A stretch of 64,000 nucleotides of DNA from CAZNPL01 sp964574815 (GTDB lineage: Bacteria > Planctomycetota > Phycisphaerae > UBA1845), in NCBI GenBank assembly GCA_964574815.1, contig CAZNPL010000003.1, forward strand, positions 124,001 through 188,000, in the 5' to 3' direction. Under the pieces are notes generated by a model that ran no database searches, was not told the DNA's origin, and was given only the letters and a program-made list of their open reading frames with translations. The position numbers and the translations under genes are program-made. This document shows positions 38,836 through 46,965 of this stretch, one piece after another (positions within the stretch are counted from its first letter, which is position 1; every line of letters starts with the position of its first letter).

Positions 38836-40773
38836 GTGAACACGCGGACTGCCGTGGCCAAGGACGTGCTGGGGATATTGGCTCTGCTGGGTCTTGCGGC
38901 AATGATCCTGCGGCTGGCCTTTGGGCTGGGGGCCGGGACGGCCCTGTCAGACGCGATTCCCTGGGGTTTGTGGAAGATCCTGAACATGGTGGCCGGCGTG
39001 GCATTGGCGACCGGTGGATTCACGCTGGCCTGCGCCGTTTACGTTCTTGGGCTGAAGAAGTACCGCCCGGTCCTTCGTCCGGCGATTCTGGTGGCCTTTC
39101 TCGGCTATGGCTCCTCCTGTTTCGCCCTGATGCTGGACATCGGTCTGCCTCATCGCATCTGGCACGCCATCATTTACTGGAATGAACACTCGTTCCTGTT
39201 TGAGGTGGCCTGGTGCGTCATGCTGTACTTTACGGTTACCATCATCGAGATGACACCGATCATCCTGGAGAAGTTTCCCTATCCGCGTCTGGTCCGGTGG
39301 TTGCATCGCGGGACTAAGCCCGTGGTGATCGTCGGGATCACCCTGTCCACGTTGCATCATTCGTCGTTGGGGTCGCTGTTTCTGGTCACTCCCAGCCGAT
39401 TGCACGAAATCTGGTACACGTCCTGGCTGCCGATTCTGTTCTTCGTTTCCGCCGTCGGAGGCGGGATGATGTTCGTCGTGCTGGTGGCGGTCGCGTACGG
39501 TTGGCTCAAGGATCGCCGGCCCGACTACGTCGTGCTGCGCGGCATCGCGACGGCCGCAGCGGTGGTCCTGGGTGTGCTGTTCATACTGAAGCTCGTCGAC
39601 GTAAGCCGTCGTGATGCCTGGGCCTCGGTGCTGTCCGGCTCGCCGGAGAGCGTGCTGTTCGGAAGTGCGCTGCTTATCGGTTGCGTGATCCCCGTTCTGC
39701 TGATCGCCAACCCGGGTACACGAAGATCTCCCGCTGGGCTGGTCACGGCCTCGGCCAGCGCGGCGTGCGGGCTGGTGTTGAACCGGCTCAACGTGGGCGT
39801 TTTCGGTTACTTCCGCAGTTCGGAGGCCTTCTACGTGCCGACGCTGCCGGAGTGGGCCTTGAGCATCGGCATCGTGGCCGCTGCCGGACTGGTCTTTCTC
39901 TTTGTTTCCGAGCGGTTCGCAATCTTTGAGACTCTCCTGGAACCGGCCAAAGTCGGTCCGATACAGGCACCTTCGGAGAGGGGACTGCTGCGGCCCATGT
40001 GGCAGAGTTTCCGGCTGCGTCGTTTGAGTCACGCCACTTTGCTGCCCGTCTTCGTGATTCCTATAGCGGTCATCGTCTTTTGGGACGACGCCGTGGAGGG
40101 GTACCCGTTGCGTCGAACACCCACGGCACCGCCTACGGCAGCCGATGCGACGCGGTCGGTTTTGCGAATCGACGGGGATGCCGACGGGGACTTCGTTGTC
40201 TTCGACCACGCCCGCCACCAGCGCGATTTCGGACAGTCTGATTCGTGTGAGCGCTGCCATCATGTGTACCTGCCCGGCGATCCGCAGACGCCGTGCCATC
40301 GCTGCCATGGCGATATGTTTCGCAAACGCAACATCTTCGACCACGAATTGCACGCCCTGCGCGTCGGGCAGCGAAAAACCGGCGGGCTGTCGCGAGAATT
40401 ATGGAACGACACGATGGCTCACGCCGGCCTGGTGCGATCACACGGCACGCTTGATTCGTCAGGGTTCGCCGCGATCCGGCTGCAAAACCAAGCGTGTATG
40501 CAGTGCCATCCGCAAGGGGAAGTCAAGTGTGCCGACACGGCCGCCGCCTGCGACGTCTGTCACGGACGGGAGATGGGGCTCTCGGAGGAGGAAGAAGAGT
40601 CGCTGGTCAAGTTGGCCGCGAGTTACGTGGACGCCCTGCATCAACGTTGCGTCGTCTGCCATGAAAAAGAGGCCAAGCGAAAGGACCGACCAGAACTGGC
40701 CGAGTGCCGGACGTGTCACGGGCGTGCGAAGCCATTTGCGGCGTCTGAATCAACTCTAACCGCCGCACGCTGA
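38836..40773 (+). CDS. NrfD/HmcC-like quinone subunit fused to a six-haem cytochrome c domain
   Basis: A GTG start at 38836, with AGGAG seven bases upstream, gives 645 aa. Residues 1 to ~420 are a polytopic NrfD/HybB-type quinone-interacting domain ('WKILNMVAGVALATGGFTLACAVYVLG', 'LDIGLPHRIWHAIIYWNEHSFLFEVAWC', 'ISTLHHSSLGSLFL'-like segment). The rest is a cytochrome with six CxxCH motifs: CERCH, CHRCH, CMQCH, CDVCH, CVVCH and CRTCH. Two 'FDHxxH' motifs could provide distal ligands, as in class III cytochromes c. In Desulfovibrio Hmc and Tmc the cytochrome is a separate protein, so this is a fusion. The cytochrome must lie in the periplasm. Confidence 0.9.
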   Translation: MNTRTAVAKDVLGILALLGLAAMILRLAFGLGAGTALSDAIPWGLWKILNMVAGVALATGGFTLACAVYVLGLKKYRPVLRPAILVAFLGYGSSCFALMLDIGLPHRIWHAIIYWNEHSFLFEVAWCVMLYFTVTIIEMTPIILEKFPYPRLVRWLHRGTKPVVIVGITLSTLHHSSLGSLFLVTPSRLHEIWYTSWLPILFFVSAVGGGMMFVVLVAVAYGWLKDRRPDYVVLRGIATAAAVVLGVLFILKLVDVSRRDAWASVLSGSPESVLFGSALLIGCVIPVLLIANPGTRRSPAGLVTASASAACGLVLNRLNVGVFGYFRSSEAFYVPTLPEWALSIGIVAAAGLVFLFVSERFAIFETLLEPAKVGPIQAPSERGLLRPMWQSFRLRRLSHATLLPVFVIPIAVIVFWDDAVEGYPLRRTPTAPPTAADATRSVLRIDGDADGDFVVFDHARHQRDFGQSDSCERCHHVYLPGDPQTPCHRCHGDMFRKRNIFDHELHALRVGQRKTGGLSRELWNDTMAHAGLVRSHGTLDSSGFAAIRLQNQACMQCHPQGEVKCADTAAACDVCHGREMGLSEEEEESLVKLAASYVDALHQRCVVCHEKEAKRKDRPELAECRTCHGRAKPFAASESTLTAAR

Positions 40774-40866
40774 CTGGGCCGAACCTGTCAGGCCGGAATG
40801 TGGGCTTCAGGGTAATTGTGCCTCGCGAGGAGCAGTCGTGTTGGTGACAGGGCATCGTCGCAGCGA

Positions 40867-42036
40867 TTACCCCAGGAAGGCCTCGATCCTGTCAAACGCC
40901 TTATTGATCTCTTGTTCCGAGACACAGAATGACAAGCGCAAGTGTCCCTCACCGGTGGGGCCGAAGGCCACGCCCGGGGTCGTGGACACGCGTGCTTCCT
41001 TGAGCAGTTTCTTGCAGAAGGAGGCGGAATCGGTGCCAGCCGCGGCCCGAATGCGCGGGAGCATAAGATACGACCCGTGGGGCTTTTGGTACGTGAATGC
41101 CGAATCGACGCGATCGAGTCGGTCGCACATAAGGTCACGCGCTGCAACGTAATGGTTTCTGAATTCCGCGATGCAGTGCTGGTCTCCCTGGAGTGCGGCC
41201 AAGGCGGCGTATTGCGAGACCACCGGGGCGCAAATGGCGAACGGGATGTGCGCCTTTGTGATCTGCGGGATTAACTCGTCGTCGGCATGCAAGTAACCGA
41301 TGCGCCATCCCGTCATTGCGTAGGTTTTGGTGAAGGTGTAGCAGCTTATGGTGCGTTTTCGCATCTCCGGGATCGAGGCGATGCTGAAGTGCTTGTATCC
41401 GTCGTAGGTGAAGTACTCGTAGGCCTCGTCCGTGATTACCGCCAGATCACGGTCGAGTGCGAGGTTGGCCAATTCTCGAAGCTGCTCCTCGACGAACACG
41501 GTGCCGGTCGGGTTGCTCGGCGAACAGTATACGATTGCCTTCGTCTTCGGTGTGATCGCCCTTCGGATACCCGCCATGTCCAGAATGAACCCCTCTTCCT
41601 CAATCGTCGGCACCAGCACAGGTTTGCCGGAGGCGATGACCACCTGGCGAATGTGCGTCGAATAGGTGGGCGTTGGAAGAATGACCTCATCGCCGGGATC
41701 CACCACCGCCATGATCGCGGCGGCCAGACCTTCGATCGCGCCCACAGTGACCATGATCTGGGCCGAATCGGCTTCGACGTTGTTGTCTCGCTTGAGCTTT
41801 TGGGCGATCTCCTCCCGCAAAACGGGCAACCCCGACGTCTCGGAGTATCCGCCGACGCAACCATCTCGAATGGCTGAGATCGCGGCGTCCTTGATGTGGC
41901 CCGGGGTGTCAGATGTCGGTCTCGCCCATGAGAGGAACGCAACATCCTCGACCTCTTTCGATAACCTGGTCATCTCGTGGATCGCGGACTCGCCGATTCT
42001 GCTGACGCGGTTGGAGACCCTTAATGTGTTCCACAT
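40867..42036 (-). CDS. Class I/II PLP-dependent aminotransferase
   Basis: A 389-aa aspartate-aminotransferase-fold enzyme. Markers are 'YSETSGLPVLREEIA', 'SPSNPTGTVF', 'ITDEAYEYFTYDG', the Schiff-base lysine in 'CYTFTKTYAMTGWRIGY', and the carboxylate-binding Arg in 'GHLRLSFCVS'. Full length is present. Substrate specificity is not evident. It is the last gene of a minus-strand series with the 2-oxoacid:ferredoxin oxidoreductase, so deamination of amino acids to 2-oxoacids for that enzyme is a reasonable inference. It converges with the cytochrome operon across a 93-base gap. Confidence 0.9.
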   Translation of the reverse strand: MWNTLRVSNRVSRIGESAIHEMTRLSKEVEDVAFLSWARPTSDTPGHIKDAAISAIRDGCVGGYSETSGLPVLREEIAQKLKRDNNVEADSAQIMVTVGAIEGLAAAIMAVVDPGDEVILPTPTYSTHIRQVVIASGKPVLVPTIEEEGFILDMAGIRRAITPKTKAIVYCSPSNPTGTVFVEEQLRELANLALDRDLAVITDEAYEYFTYDGYKHFSIASIPEMRKRTISCYTFTKTYAMTGWRIGYLHADDELIPQITKAHIPFAICAPVVSQYAALAALQGDQHCIAEFRNHYVAARDLMCDRLDRVDSAFTYQKPHGSYLMLPRIRAAAGTDSASFCKKLLKEARVSTTPGVAFGPTGEGHLRLSFCVSEQEINKAFDRIEAFLG

Positions 42037-42081
42037 GTCGTTAATTCCTTGGCAAAGGGGCCGTATTTGCGTGACGGCCAG

Positions 42082-42930
42082 TCAGCGATCCCGCACCGGT
42101 GAGTGGTCGCCGGCAGCGTTTACTCTGACGTTAACCTTGGACACGCTTGTCTTGAAGTCACGCGTGCCGCCGCCCTCGGCAACCGTGCGCAGGAGCTCGT
42201 CCGCGTGCATGACGATCACGCCGGCCAGCAGAGTGACGCAACTTGAAGAAGCGGCAAACACCTCCGGCACAAGCGGAGTAGAGGGGCCGAGCACTACGAC
42301 TTCACGGCAGTCAGCAGCCGCTGTCAGGAGGTCCTCGATCGTGCCGTTCATCAGCGCTGTCGCGGTAATCAACGCCACGGAACACCGGGGCAGGAATTCT
42401 GCGACCCGATCGCCGGAAATCAGGCCCGGGCCAAGGCGCTGGTTTCTCTCAAACACCGATAGCTTTCGGACCCGCCGGCGGATCGGTCCGACCAGCGGTT
42501 CGAAGTGCCCCACCATACCCACGTGGTCATCAGGTCGTAGTTCGAGCACATCGAGCAAATCGCCCTCAGCCGCTTGCGCCCACCACGATTGCTCGGGGCC
42601 GGCATCCAAATGATCCGTTCGGTGCGATCCGGTCGGGGGATGGTTGGCCAGCGCGTTGGCCGTGGCCAGGCCGATCGCCGAGCGCTCGGGCACGACGAGG
42701 TTCGCCAACGCATCTGCGGCGGGCGTTCCTGCATGCGGGAGCTCATCCATGACCTGCCGCGAGGGCCGCCCGCATACGTCGGGGCACAAGTTTGCCACGC
42801 CCACGCAACCGTCATCGAGCATGACGGCACAGAAGCGCGCTCCGGCCACGGCCTGCCGGATCGTCGGGTTCGAAGCCGCGGGCAACAGGTATTCTCGGAG
42901 CGTCCGGACCACAGAATTCATTCTTCCCAT
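42082..42930 (-). CDS. DUF4213/DUF364 putative metal-chelation protein
   Basis: About 282 aa. The start is uncertain: ATG at 42930 or 42921, with a GTG at 42996 less likely. The C-terminal half shows the DUF364 pattern 'VGMVGHFEPLVGPIRRR', 'LSVFERNQRLG' and 'CSVALITATALMNGTIEDLL'. The structurally characterised family member resembles enolase-N plus Rossmann domains and has been proposed to bind metals or chelate heavy metals. The segment 'VCGRPSRQVMDEL' precedes. It is 45 bases upstream of the aminotransferase and follows the NifX and DUF5320 genes, consistent with a metal-cofactor role. Confidence 0.7.
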   Translation of the reverse strand: MGRMNSVVRTLREYLLPAASNPTIRQAVAGARFCAVMLDDGCVGVANLCPDVCGRPSRQVMDELPHAGTPAADALANLVVPERSAIGLATANALANHPPTGSHRTDHLDAGPEQSWWAQAAEGDLLDVLELRPDDHVGMVGHFEPLVGPIRRRVRKLSVFERNQRLGPGLISGDRVAEFLPRCSVALITATALMNGTIEDLLTAAADCREVVVLGPSTPLVPEVFAASSSCVTLLAGVIVMHADELLRTVAEGGGTRDFKTSVSKVNVRVNAAGDHSPVRDR

Positions 42931-43222
42931 GCGTTTGCCGCCGCGGAGTCGCGGTTGTACCTGTTGGAAAGAGGCGAGCGGTCGCTTAGCGGTCACTGTG
43001 AGCGTTTCGCACCGACGCGGCCGGTAAACACGCCCGCTTTCCGTGCTGTGATCTTATCGTTATGCCGACGCCGGACAATCTTTTCCGCACCGTACCATCC
43101 GGTGTCGTGGGCAGATGATGCGCGAGCCGTTTACACGTCGGGCGTCTGCCTCGCGGCCAACTCGCACCAGCGGCAGTCACCAGTTGCGCCGAAACGTCAG
43201 TTCTCGCCCCCTGCTATTTGCT

Positions 43223-43426
43223 TCAGCCCGTGCCGCCGCCAGAGCCTCTGCCAGCGTCTCTTCCGCGGCCACGATCGCGACGGCGATCCCTACGGCGCAC
43301 GCGGCGCCGGGCCCGAGAGCCGCCCCCGTTGGTCGCCGTTTTCGATGAACCGCTCGAGCAGTTTCCGAGGCCGCGACCCGTTCGTGGTCCTGCCCCCTCC
43401 GGCCCTGTTGCATCCCTTCCCGGCAT
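43223..43426 (-). CDS. Small DUF5320-type protein
   Basis: A 67-aa protein beginning MPGRDATGPEGAGPRTGRGLG, the signature start of DUF5320 proteins ('MPxGDGTGPxGxGPxTGRG'). The rest is mostly Arg, Gly and Asp. The ribosome site AGGAGGTGA lies four bases before the ATG, among the strongest in the window. Such proteins accompany NifX-like orange-protein genes in anaerobes; the NifX gene is directly upstream here. Function is unknown. Confidence 0.75.
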   Translation of the reverse strand: MPGRDATGPEGAGPRTGRGLGNCSSGSSKTATNGGGSRARRRVRRRDRRRDRGRGRDAGRGSGGGTG

Positions 43427-43439
43427 GAGTCACCTCCTG

Positions 43440-43483
43440 GCGCCTCAGCGCCATTGCAAGTCGTGTGGTGCGGACTGAGGCGC
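43440..43483 (+). terminator. Inverted repeat GCGCCTCAG-N26-CTGAGGCGC with T-run
   Basis: Perfect 9-base arms at 43440-43448 and 43475-43483, followed on the plus strand by TTTTTCT. On the minus strand the structure lies between the NifX stop and the DUF5320 ribosome site, where it could act as an RNA-processing or stability element. A plus-strand terminator would have no obvious upstream gene. Confidence 0.4.
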
Positions 43484-43510
43484 TTTTTCTGGGCCTCGGG
43501 CGCACGGTAC

Positions 43511-44005
43511 TCATCGCGTGTCACCGTGACGACGCGATCTTCTTGTTGTCCGCGATGTGCGCGGGCGCTGCCGCACACGCCGCCGGTCATCTTCCTGCCA
43601 ATAGTCCCGGTCAGGTTCGATCGTCCCGGAGGTGATCGCCCTAACCACGGTCTCAATCGGACCTGACACGCCACACACGAGGCGGATGCCGGATGCTTCG
43701 AAACCGGCCTCGTCGAACCGGCATAACACCCCACATACGAGCATATCCACTCCCAGGTCCGCCAAACGCGCCGGGCGTCCTCGTGCCGGCCAATCAGTAA
43801 TGTCCAGCAGCTCACGGGACTCCTCCGTTGAGCCGCGGATATCGAGCACGATCAGGCGCCGAGCACAGTCAAGCCGTGGGCAAATCGCGCCGTTTTGTAC
43901 AGCCAGAGCGACCCTTCCAGCTTGAACCTCGCGTACACCCCTGTTTTCGCGCCTATGCGATTGCAGATTCACCGGTTCACGTTCATTGGAACGTCGCCGC
44001 CACAT
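43511..44005 (-). CDS. NifX/Orp-type dinitrogenase Fe-Mo cofactor-binding protein
   Basis: A 164-aa protein whose core (~28-135) fits the NifX/NifB/orange-protein fold: 'RVALAVQNGAICPRLDCARRLIVLDI', 'LADLGVDMLVCGVLCRFDEAGF', 'GIRLVCGVSGPIETVVRAITSG'. Two cysteines lie in the cluster-binding half. The C-terminus is a basic Arg/Thr tail. The ATG at 44005 overlaps the end of the KorB gene by 23 bases; a GTG at 43972 is an alternative. Family members carry iron-molybdenum, Mo-Cu or related sulfide clusters. Its operon with a ferredoxin oxidoreductase and DUF5320 is notable. Confidence 0.75.
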   Translation of the reverse strand: MWRRRSNEREPVNLQSHRRENRGVREVQAGRVALAVQNGAICPRLDCARRLIVLDIRGSTEESRELLDITDWPARGRPARLADLGVDMLVCGVLCRFDEAGFEASGIRLVCGVSGPIETVVRAITSGTIEPDRDYWQEDDRRRVRQRPRTSRTTRRSRRHGDTR

Positions 44006-44843
44006 CGTTTATGCCCATGTCGGCCGCCGCGGCGCGGTCGGCCACGGCGGCCAGTTGTTGGTCGAAGGTCGGAGCGTGAGCACGATACAGCACGCCCAGG
44101 GGGAACCGGCCTCGATTGTCCTGCACCAGTTCCATGGCGGCTTGGCGATCGCCGGGATCGTAGTCCGGATGCCTGTCGCGGATGCTAAACGACCGTTCCT
44201 GATAAAACGTGTAGTCGCCGACCGGGTTGAAGGTCACGCACGGCGAGGCCACGTTTATCACCGCCATGCCTTTGTGCTCGAGGCCGGACCGAATCAGTCC
44301 GGCGAGTTGTTTCGGGGCGTGTGACGCCCCCTGAGCCACGTAAGTAGCCCCCAAGGCCACGGCGATCCACGCCGGGTCGAGTTCCGGTGCCTGAGCACCG
44401 TAAGGGGTCGATTTCGTGACGAATCCGGCGACCGACGTCGGGGAAGTCTGACCCTTGGTCATCGCGTAAACCTGGTTGTTCATGATGATGCACGTCACGT
44501 CGATGTTGCGGCGCAGGGCGTGCATGAAGTGGTTCCCACCAATGCTGGCCGCGTCACCGTCGCCGGTCGTGACGATAACCGTCAATTCGGGGCGGGCGAC
44601 CTTGAGCCCGGTCGCTACAGCCAGCGCACGGCCATGCAGGCTGTGAAACCCGTAGGTGCGCATGAAAAACGGGAAGCGGCTCGAACATCCAATTCCAGAA
44701 CAAATAACCACTTCCTCCGGACGCTGGGCCAGGTCGATCAAAGCCCGATCCAGGGCGGCGAGCACAGCGAAGTTGCCACATCCCCGGCACCAGGTGGGCT
44801 TGAAATCCCCCTTAAGCGTTGACGGCTTCGCGCTGGCGATCAT
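43983..44843 (-). CDS. korB: 2-oxoacid:ferredoxin oxidoreductase, beta (TPP) subunit
   Basis: A 286-aa thiamine-diphosphate subunit. ATG 44843 is chosen over the longer frame because a GGAGAGG site precedes it. Motifs are 'WCRGCGNFAVLAALDRAL' (cluster and TPP contact), 'CSGIGCSSRFPFFM' and the TPP-Mg motif 'TTGDGDAASIGGNHFMHALRRNID'. It resembles 2-oxoglutarate- or branched-chain-type KorB. With the alpha/gamma subunit it oxidatively decarboxylates 2-oxoacids to acyl-CoA and reduces ferredoxin. It overlaps korA by 32 bases. Confidence 0.93.
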   Translation of the reverse strand: MIASAKPSTLKGDFKPTWCRGCGNFAVLAALDRALIDLAQRPEEVVICSGIGCSSRFPFFMRTYGFHSLHGRALAVATGLKVARPELTVIVTTGDGDAASIGGNHFMHALRRNIDVTCIIMNNQVYAMTKGQTSPTSVAGFVTKSTPYGAQAPELDPAWIAVALGATYVAQGASHAPKQLAGLIRSGLEHKGMAVINVASPCVTFNPVGDYTFYQERSFSIRDRHPDYDPGDRQAAMELVQDNRGRFPLGVLYRAHAPTFDQQLAAVADRAAAADMGINDVAATFQ

Positions 44844-46608
44844 GATGCAGCCTCTCCGCAATCGATGCGTACACCTGGTCTGCCGTGAACGGCAACCCGG
44901 TGTCCTTGGTGATACTGACGACGTTGACGTCGCCACGAATCAACTCCGCGCTGTAGCGAGCCTTAATGAGCTCGGCGAACTGCCGCGTTGAGTTCGTCTC
45001 GCAGATGAAAATAGTCTTAAGCGGCTTGATGAAATCTCGAATGGTCTGGTCCGGCAACGGAAACAGGATCTTTGGGCAAAGGCAAGTGAGCATGAGACCC
45101 TGATTCGACGCCCGGCGTACCACCTTGTGCACGATCGAAGTGGTCGTGCCCCATCCCATCAAACCAACCGTCGCATTCTGCTGCGGGCAACGGTCGGCGG
45201 CATGGAAAAACCTGGAAATGGCGTGCATCTTGCGCCGCCGCCGTGCGACCATCCGCTCGCGGGTCTGCGGGTCAAACAGCGGCAGACCACAATCGTCGTG
45301 CTCCAGGCCGGTAGCCCGATACTCTCCGCCGGCCAACCCGGGAATGGACCGCACACTTGTGCCCGTCTCGGCTCTTTCGTCGTAGCGGCAGAATCTCCGA
45401 TCGTTTTGCCCGTTCCCCTCAAAGAACTTTTCTTCGTAGATGGCCATCCTGCCGGAGTGCGGCCGTGCCACGGTTTCCGTCCGGTGCGACAACGACTGCC
45501 CCGAGAGCACAATCACCGGGATGTGAAATCGATGGGCGATGTTCACCGCATTAATGGTCTGGTAGAGGCAGTCCTGGACGTCGTGTGGTGCGAGCACTAC
45601 CTTGGGCGCTTCACCATGCGTTCCATAAATGGCGAAGTCAAGGTCCCCCTGGGCGTCCTTGGTGGGCATGCCCGTGCTTGGCCCGCCACGCTGCACGTCC
45701 ACGATCACGACCGGGATCTCCGCCATTGAGGCCAATCCGATCATCTCGCTCATCAGCGAGAGTCCGGGGCCGGAAGTGGCCGTCATCGCTCTGACTCCAC
45801 CGAATGACGCCCCGAGGCACATGCCCAGGGCGGCGATTTCATCTTCCGCCTGAACAGTCCGTCCGCCGAATTGCGGCAAGTATCTGGCAAGCCACTCCAG
45901 GATCTCACTTGCGGGGGTGATGGGATACCCCGCGAAGAATCGAACACCAGCAAGCAGGGCTCCGTATGCGATGGCCTCGTTACCTGACATGACGAGCAGG
46001 TCGGCTCGAGCACCAACCGTCAGCCGATGCCTGTCGGTCTTGGTGATGTGCTGCCGCGCGTAGGCAAGACCTGCATCGAACGCCCGCGAATTGGTGGCAA
46101 CAACCTCGTCGCCCTTGCTCCTGAATTGGTCGGCCAGCACGGTCTTTATAGTGTCCGGATCGATCCCGAACAACTCTGCGAGTACACCGGCGACCACTAC
46201 ATTCTTCGCTTTCAGGTTGCCGAGGGCTTGTTTGGTGATTTCGTCAAAATCGACCGCGTAGCGAATTGCGCCGTGCGCGTTGGTGCCTTCCCATGCGTCC
46301 TTCACGTCGGTGTGGATGAGCACACCATCCTTCGGTGCCAAGTCGGCCTGGTTTTGGTGAAACGCCGTTTTGTTCAAGGCGATCAACACGTCCACCTTGT
46401 CCCCTTGGGAATGAACCGGATCAGGACCGGCACGCAGTTGAAACGTTGACTGGCCACCCCGTACCTCGGCAGGATAGGTACAGAAGGTATAAACGTGGCC
46501 TCCACTTCGGGCGATCGATTTTGCCAGGACATTTCCCAGGGAGATAATGCCATCACCGGCATCTCCCTCGATTCGAAACGTCATGAAATCCTTGAGCCGG
46601 TTCGCCAT
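44812..46608 (-). CDS. korA: 2-oxoacid:ferredoxin oxidoreductase, fused gamma-alpha subunit
   Basis: A 598-aa fusion. Residues ~1-190 are the gamma domain ('FRIEGDAGDGIISLGNVLAKS', 'EVRGGQSTFQLR'). The remainder is the alpha subunit with 'GVRFFAGYPITPASEILEWLA' and 'AEDEIAALGMCLGASFGG'. The C-terminal transketolase-C-like domain contains 'VGLMGWGTTTSIVHKVVRRA'. This gamma-alpha order is typical of archaeal and anaerobe Kor enzymes. No 4Fe-4S delta domain is encoded nearby. A sigma-54 promoter about 160 bases upstream would drive korA-korB-nifX and perhaps all genes down to the aminotransferase. Confidence 0.93.
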   Translation of the reverse strand: MANRLKDFMTFRIEGDAGDGIISLGNVLAKSIARSGGHVYTFCTYPAEVRGGQSTFQLRAGPDPVHSQGDKVDVLIALNKTAFHQNQADLAPKDGVLIHTDVKDAWEGTNAHGAIRYAVDFDEITKQALGNLKAKNVVVAGVLAELFGIDPDTIKTVLADQFRSKGDEVVATNSRAFDAGLAYARQHITKTDRHRLTVGARADLLVMSGNEAIAYGALLAGVRFFAGYPITPASEILEWLARYLPQFGGRTVQAEDEIAALGMCLGASFGGVRAMTATSGPGLSLMSEMIGLASMAEIPVVIVDVQRGGPSTGMPTKDAQGDLDFAIYGTHGEAPKVVLAPHDVQDCLYQTINAVNIAHRFHIPVIVLSGQSLSHRTETVARPHSGRMAIYEEKFFEGNGQNDRRFCRYDERAETGTSVRSIPGLAGGEYRATGLEHDDCGLPLFDPQTRERMVARRRRKMHAISRFFHAADRCPQQNATVGLMGWGTTTSIVHKVVRRASNQGLMLTCLCPKILFPLPDQTIRDFIKPLKTIFICETNSTRQFAELIKARYSAELIRGDVNVVSITKDTGLPFTADQVYASIAERLHHDRQREAVNA

Positions 46609-46756
46609 AGCTGATGGTTCTTTTCCAGGCTATACAGGTCTTGGCAGATGAAGGGTGTAGGGTTCACACTGACGGTCACGCACGGCCTTGCAGGCACTCA
46701 TCGCTGCTCTGGTCTCGCAAGGGTCAATTCATCCGGGACTATCTCTGAAGCTACTC

Positions 46757-46772
46757 AGCAGCGCGCGTGCCA
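46757..46772 (-). promoter_or_regulatory. Sigma-54 promoter for the kor operon
   Basis: The minus strand reads TGGCACGCGCGCTGCTG: a perfect -24 half (TGGCACG), GG at 46771-46770, then 10 bases, then GC at 46759-46758. The -12 half is CTGC instead of TTGC. The expected start near 46746 gives a leader of about 138 bases before korA. Confidence 0.7.
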
Positions 46773-46888
46773 CAGGAAAGGTGGGCCGCTGGCTCACTCG
46801 GAAGTCTTCGCCAGATCGCCGCCGGGCTGTTTTGTGGTCGGGCCGTGCATCGGGCTCCTGTGTATCGACGTTGCATTTTGAAATAACG

Positions 46889-46906
46889 TGAAATAGAATC
46901 ATTTCA
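46889..46906. promoter_or_regulatory. Inverted repeat TGAAAT-N6-ATTTCA, candidate activator site
   Basis: A perfect 6-6-6 inverted repeat lies between the divergent korA operon and the second sigma-54 activator gene. It is 60 bases before the activator ATG and about 118 bases behind the korA -24 element. The region is AT-rich compared with its surroundings. It is plausible as an enhancer or autoregulatory site. The rest of 46609-46965 holds no gene. Confidence 0.45.
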
Positions 46907-46965
46907 GATTGAAGCGCCCGGCGATATGGACGCAACGGGCCTGATCTTCCCGGGGGGCGAGTTCG

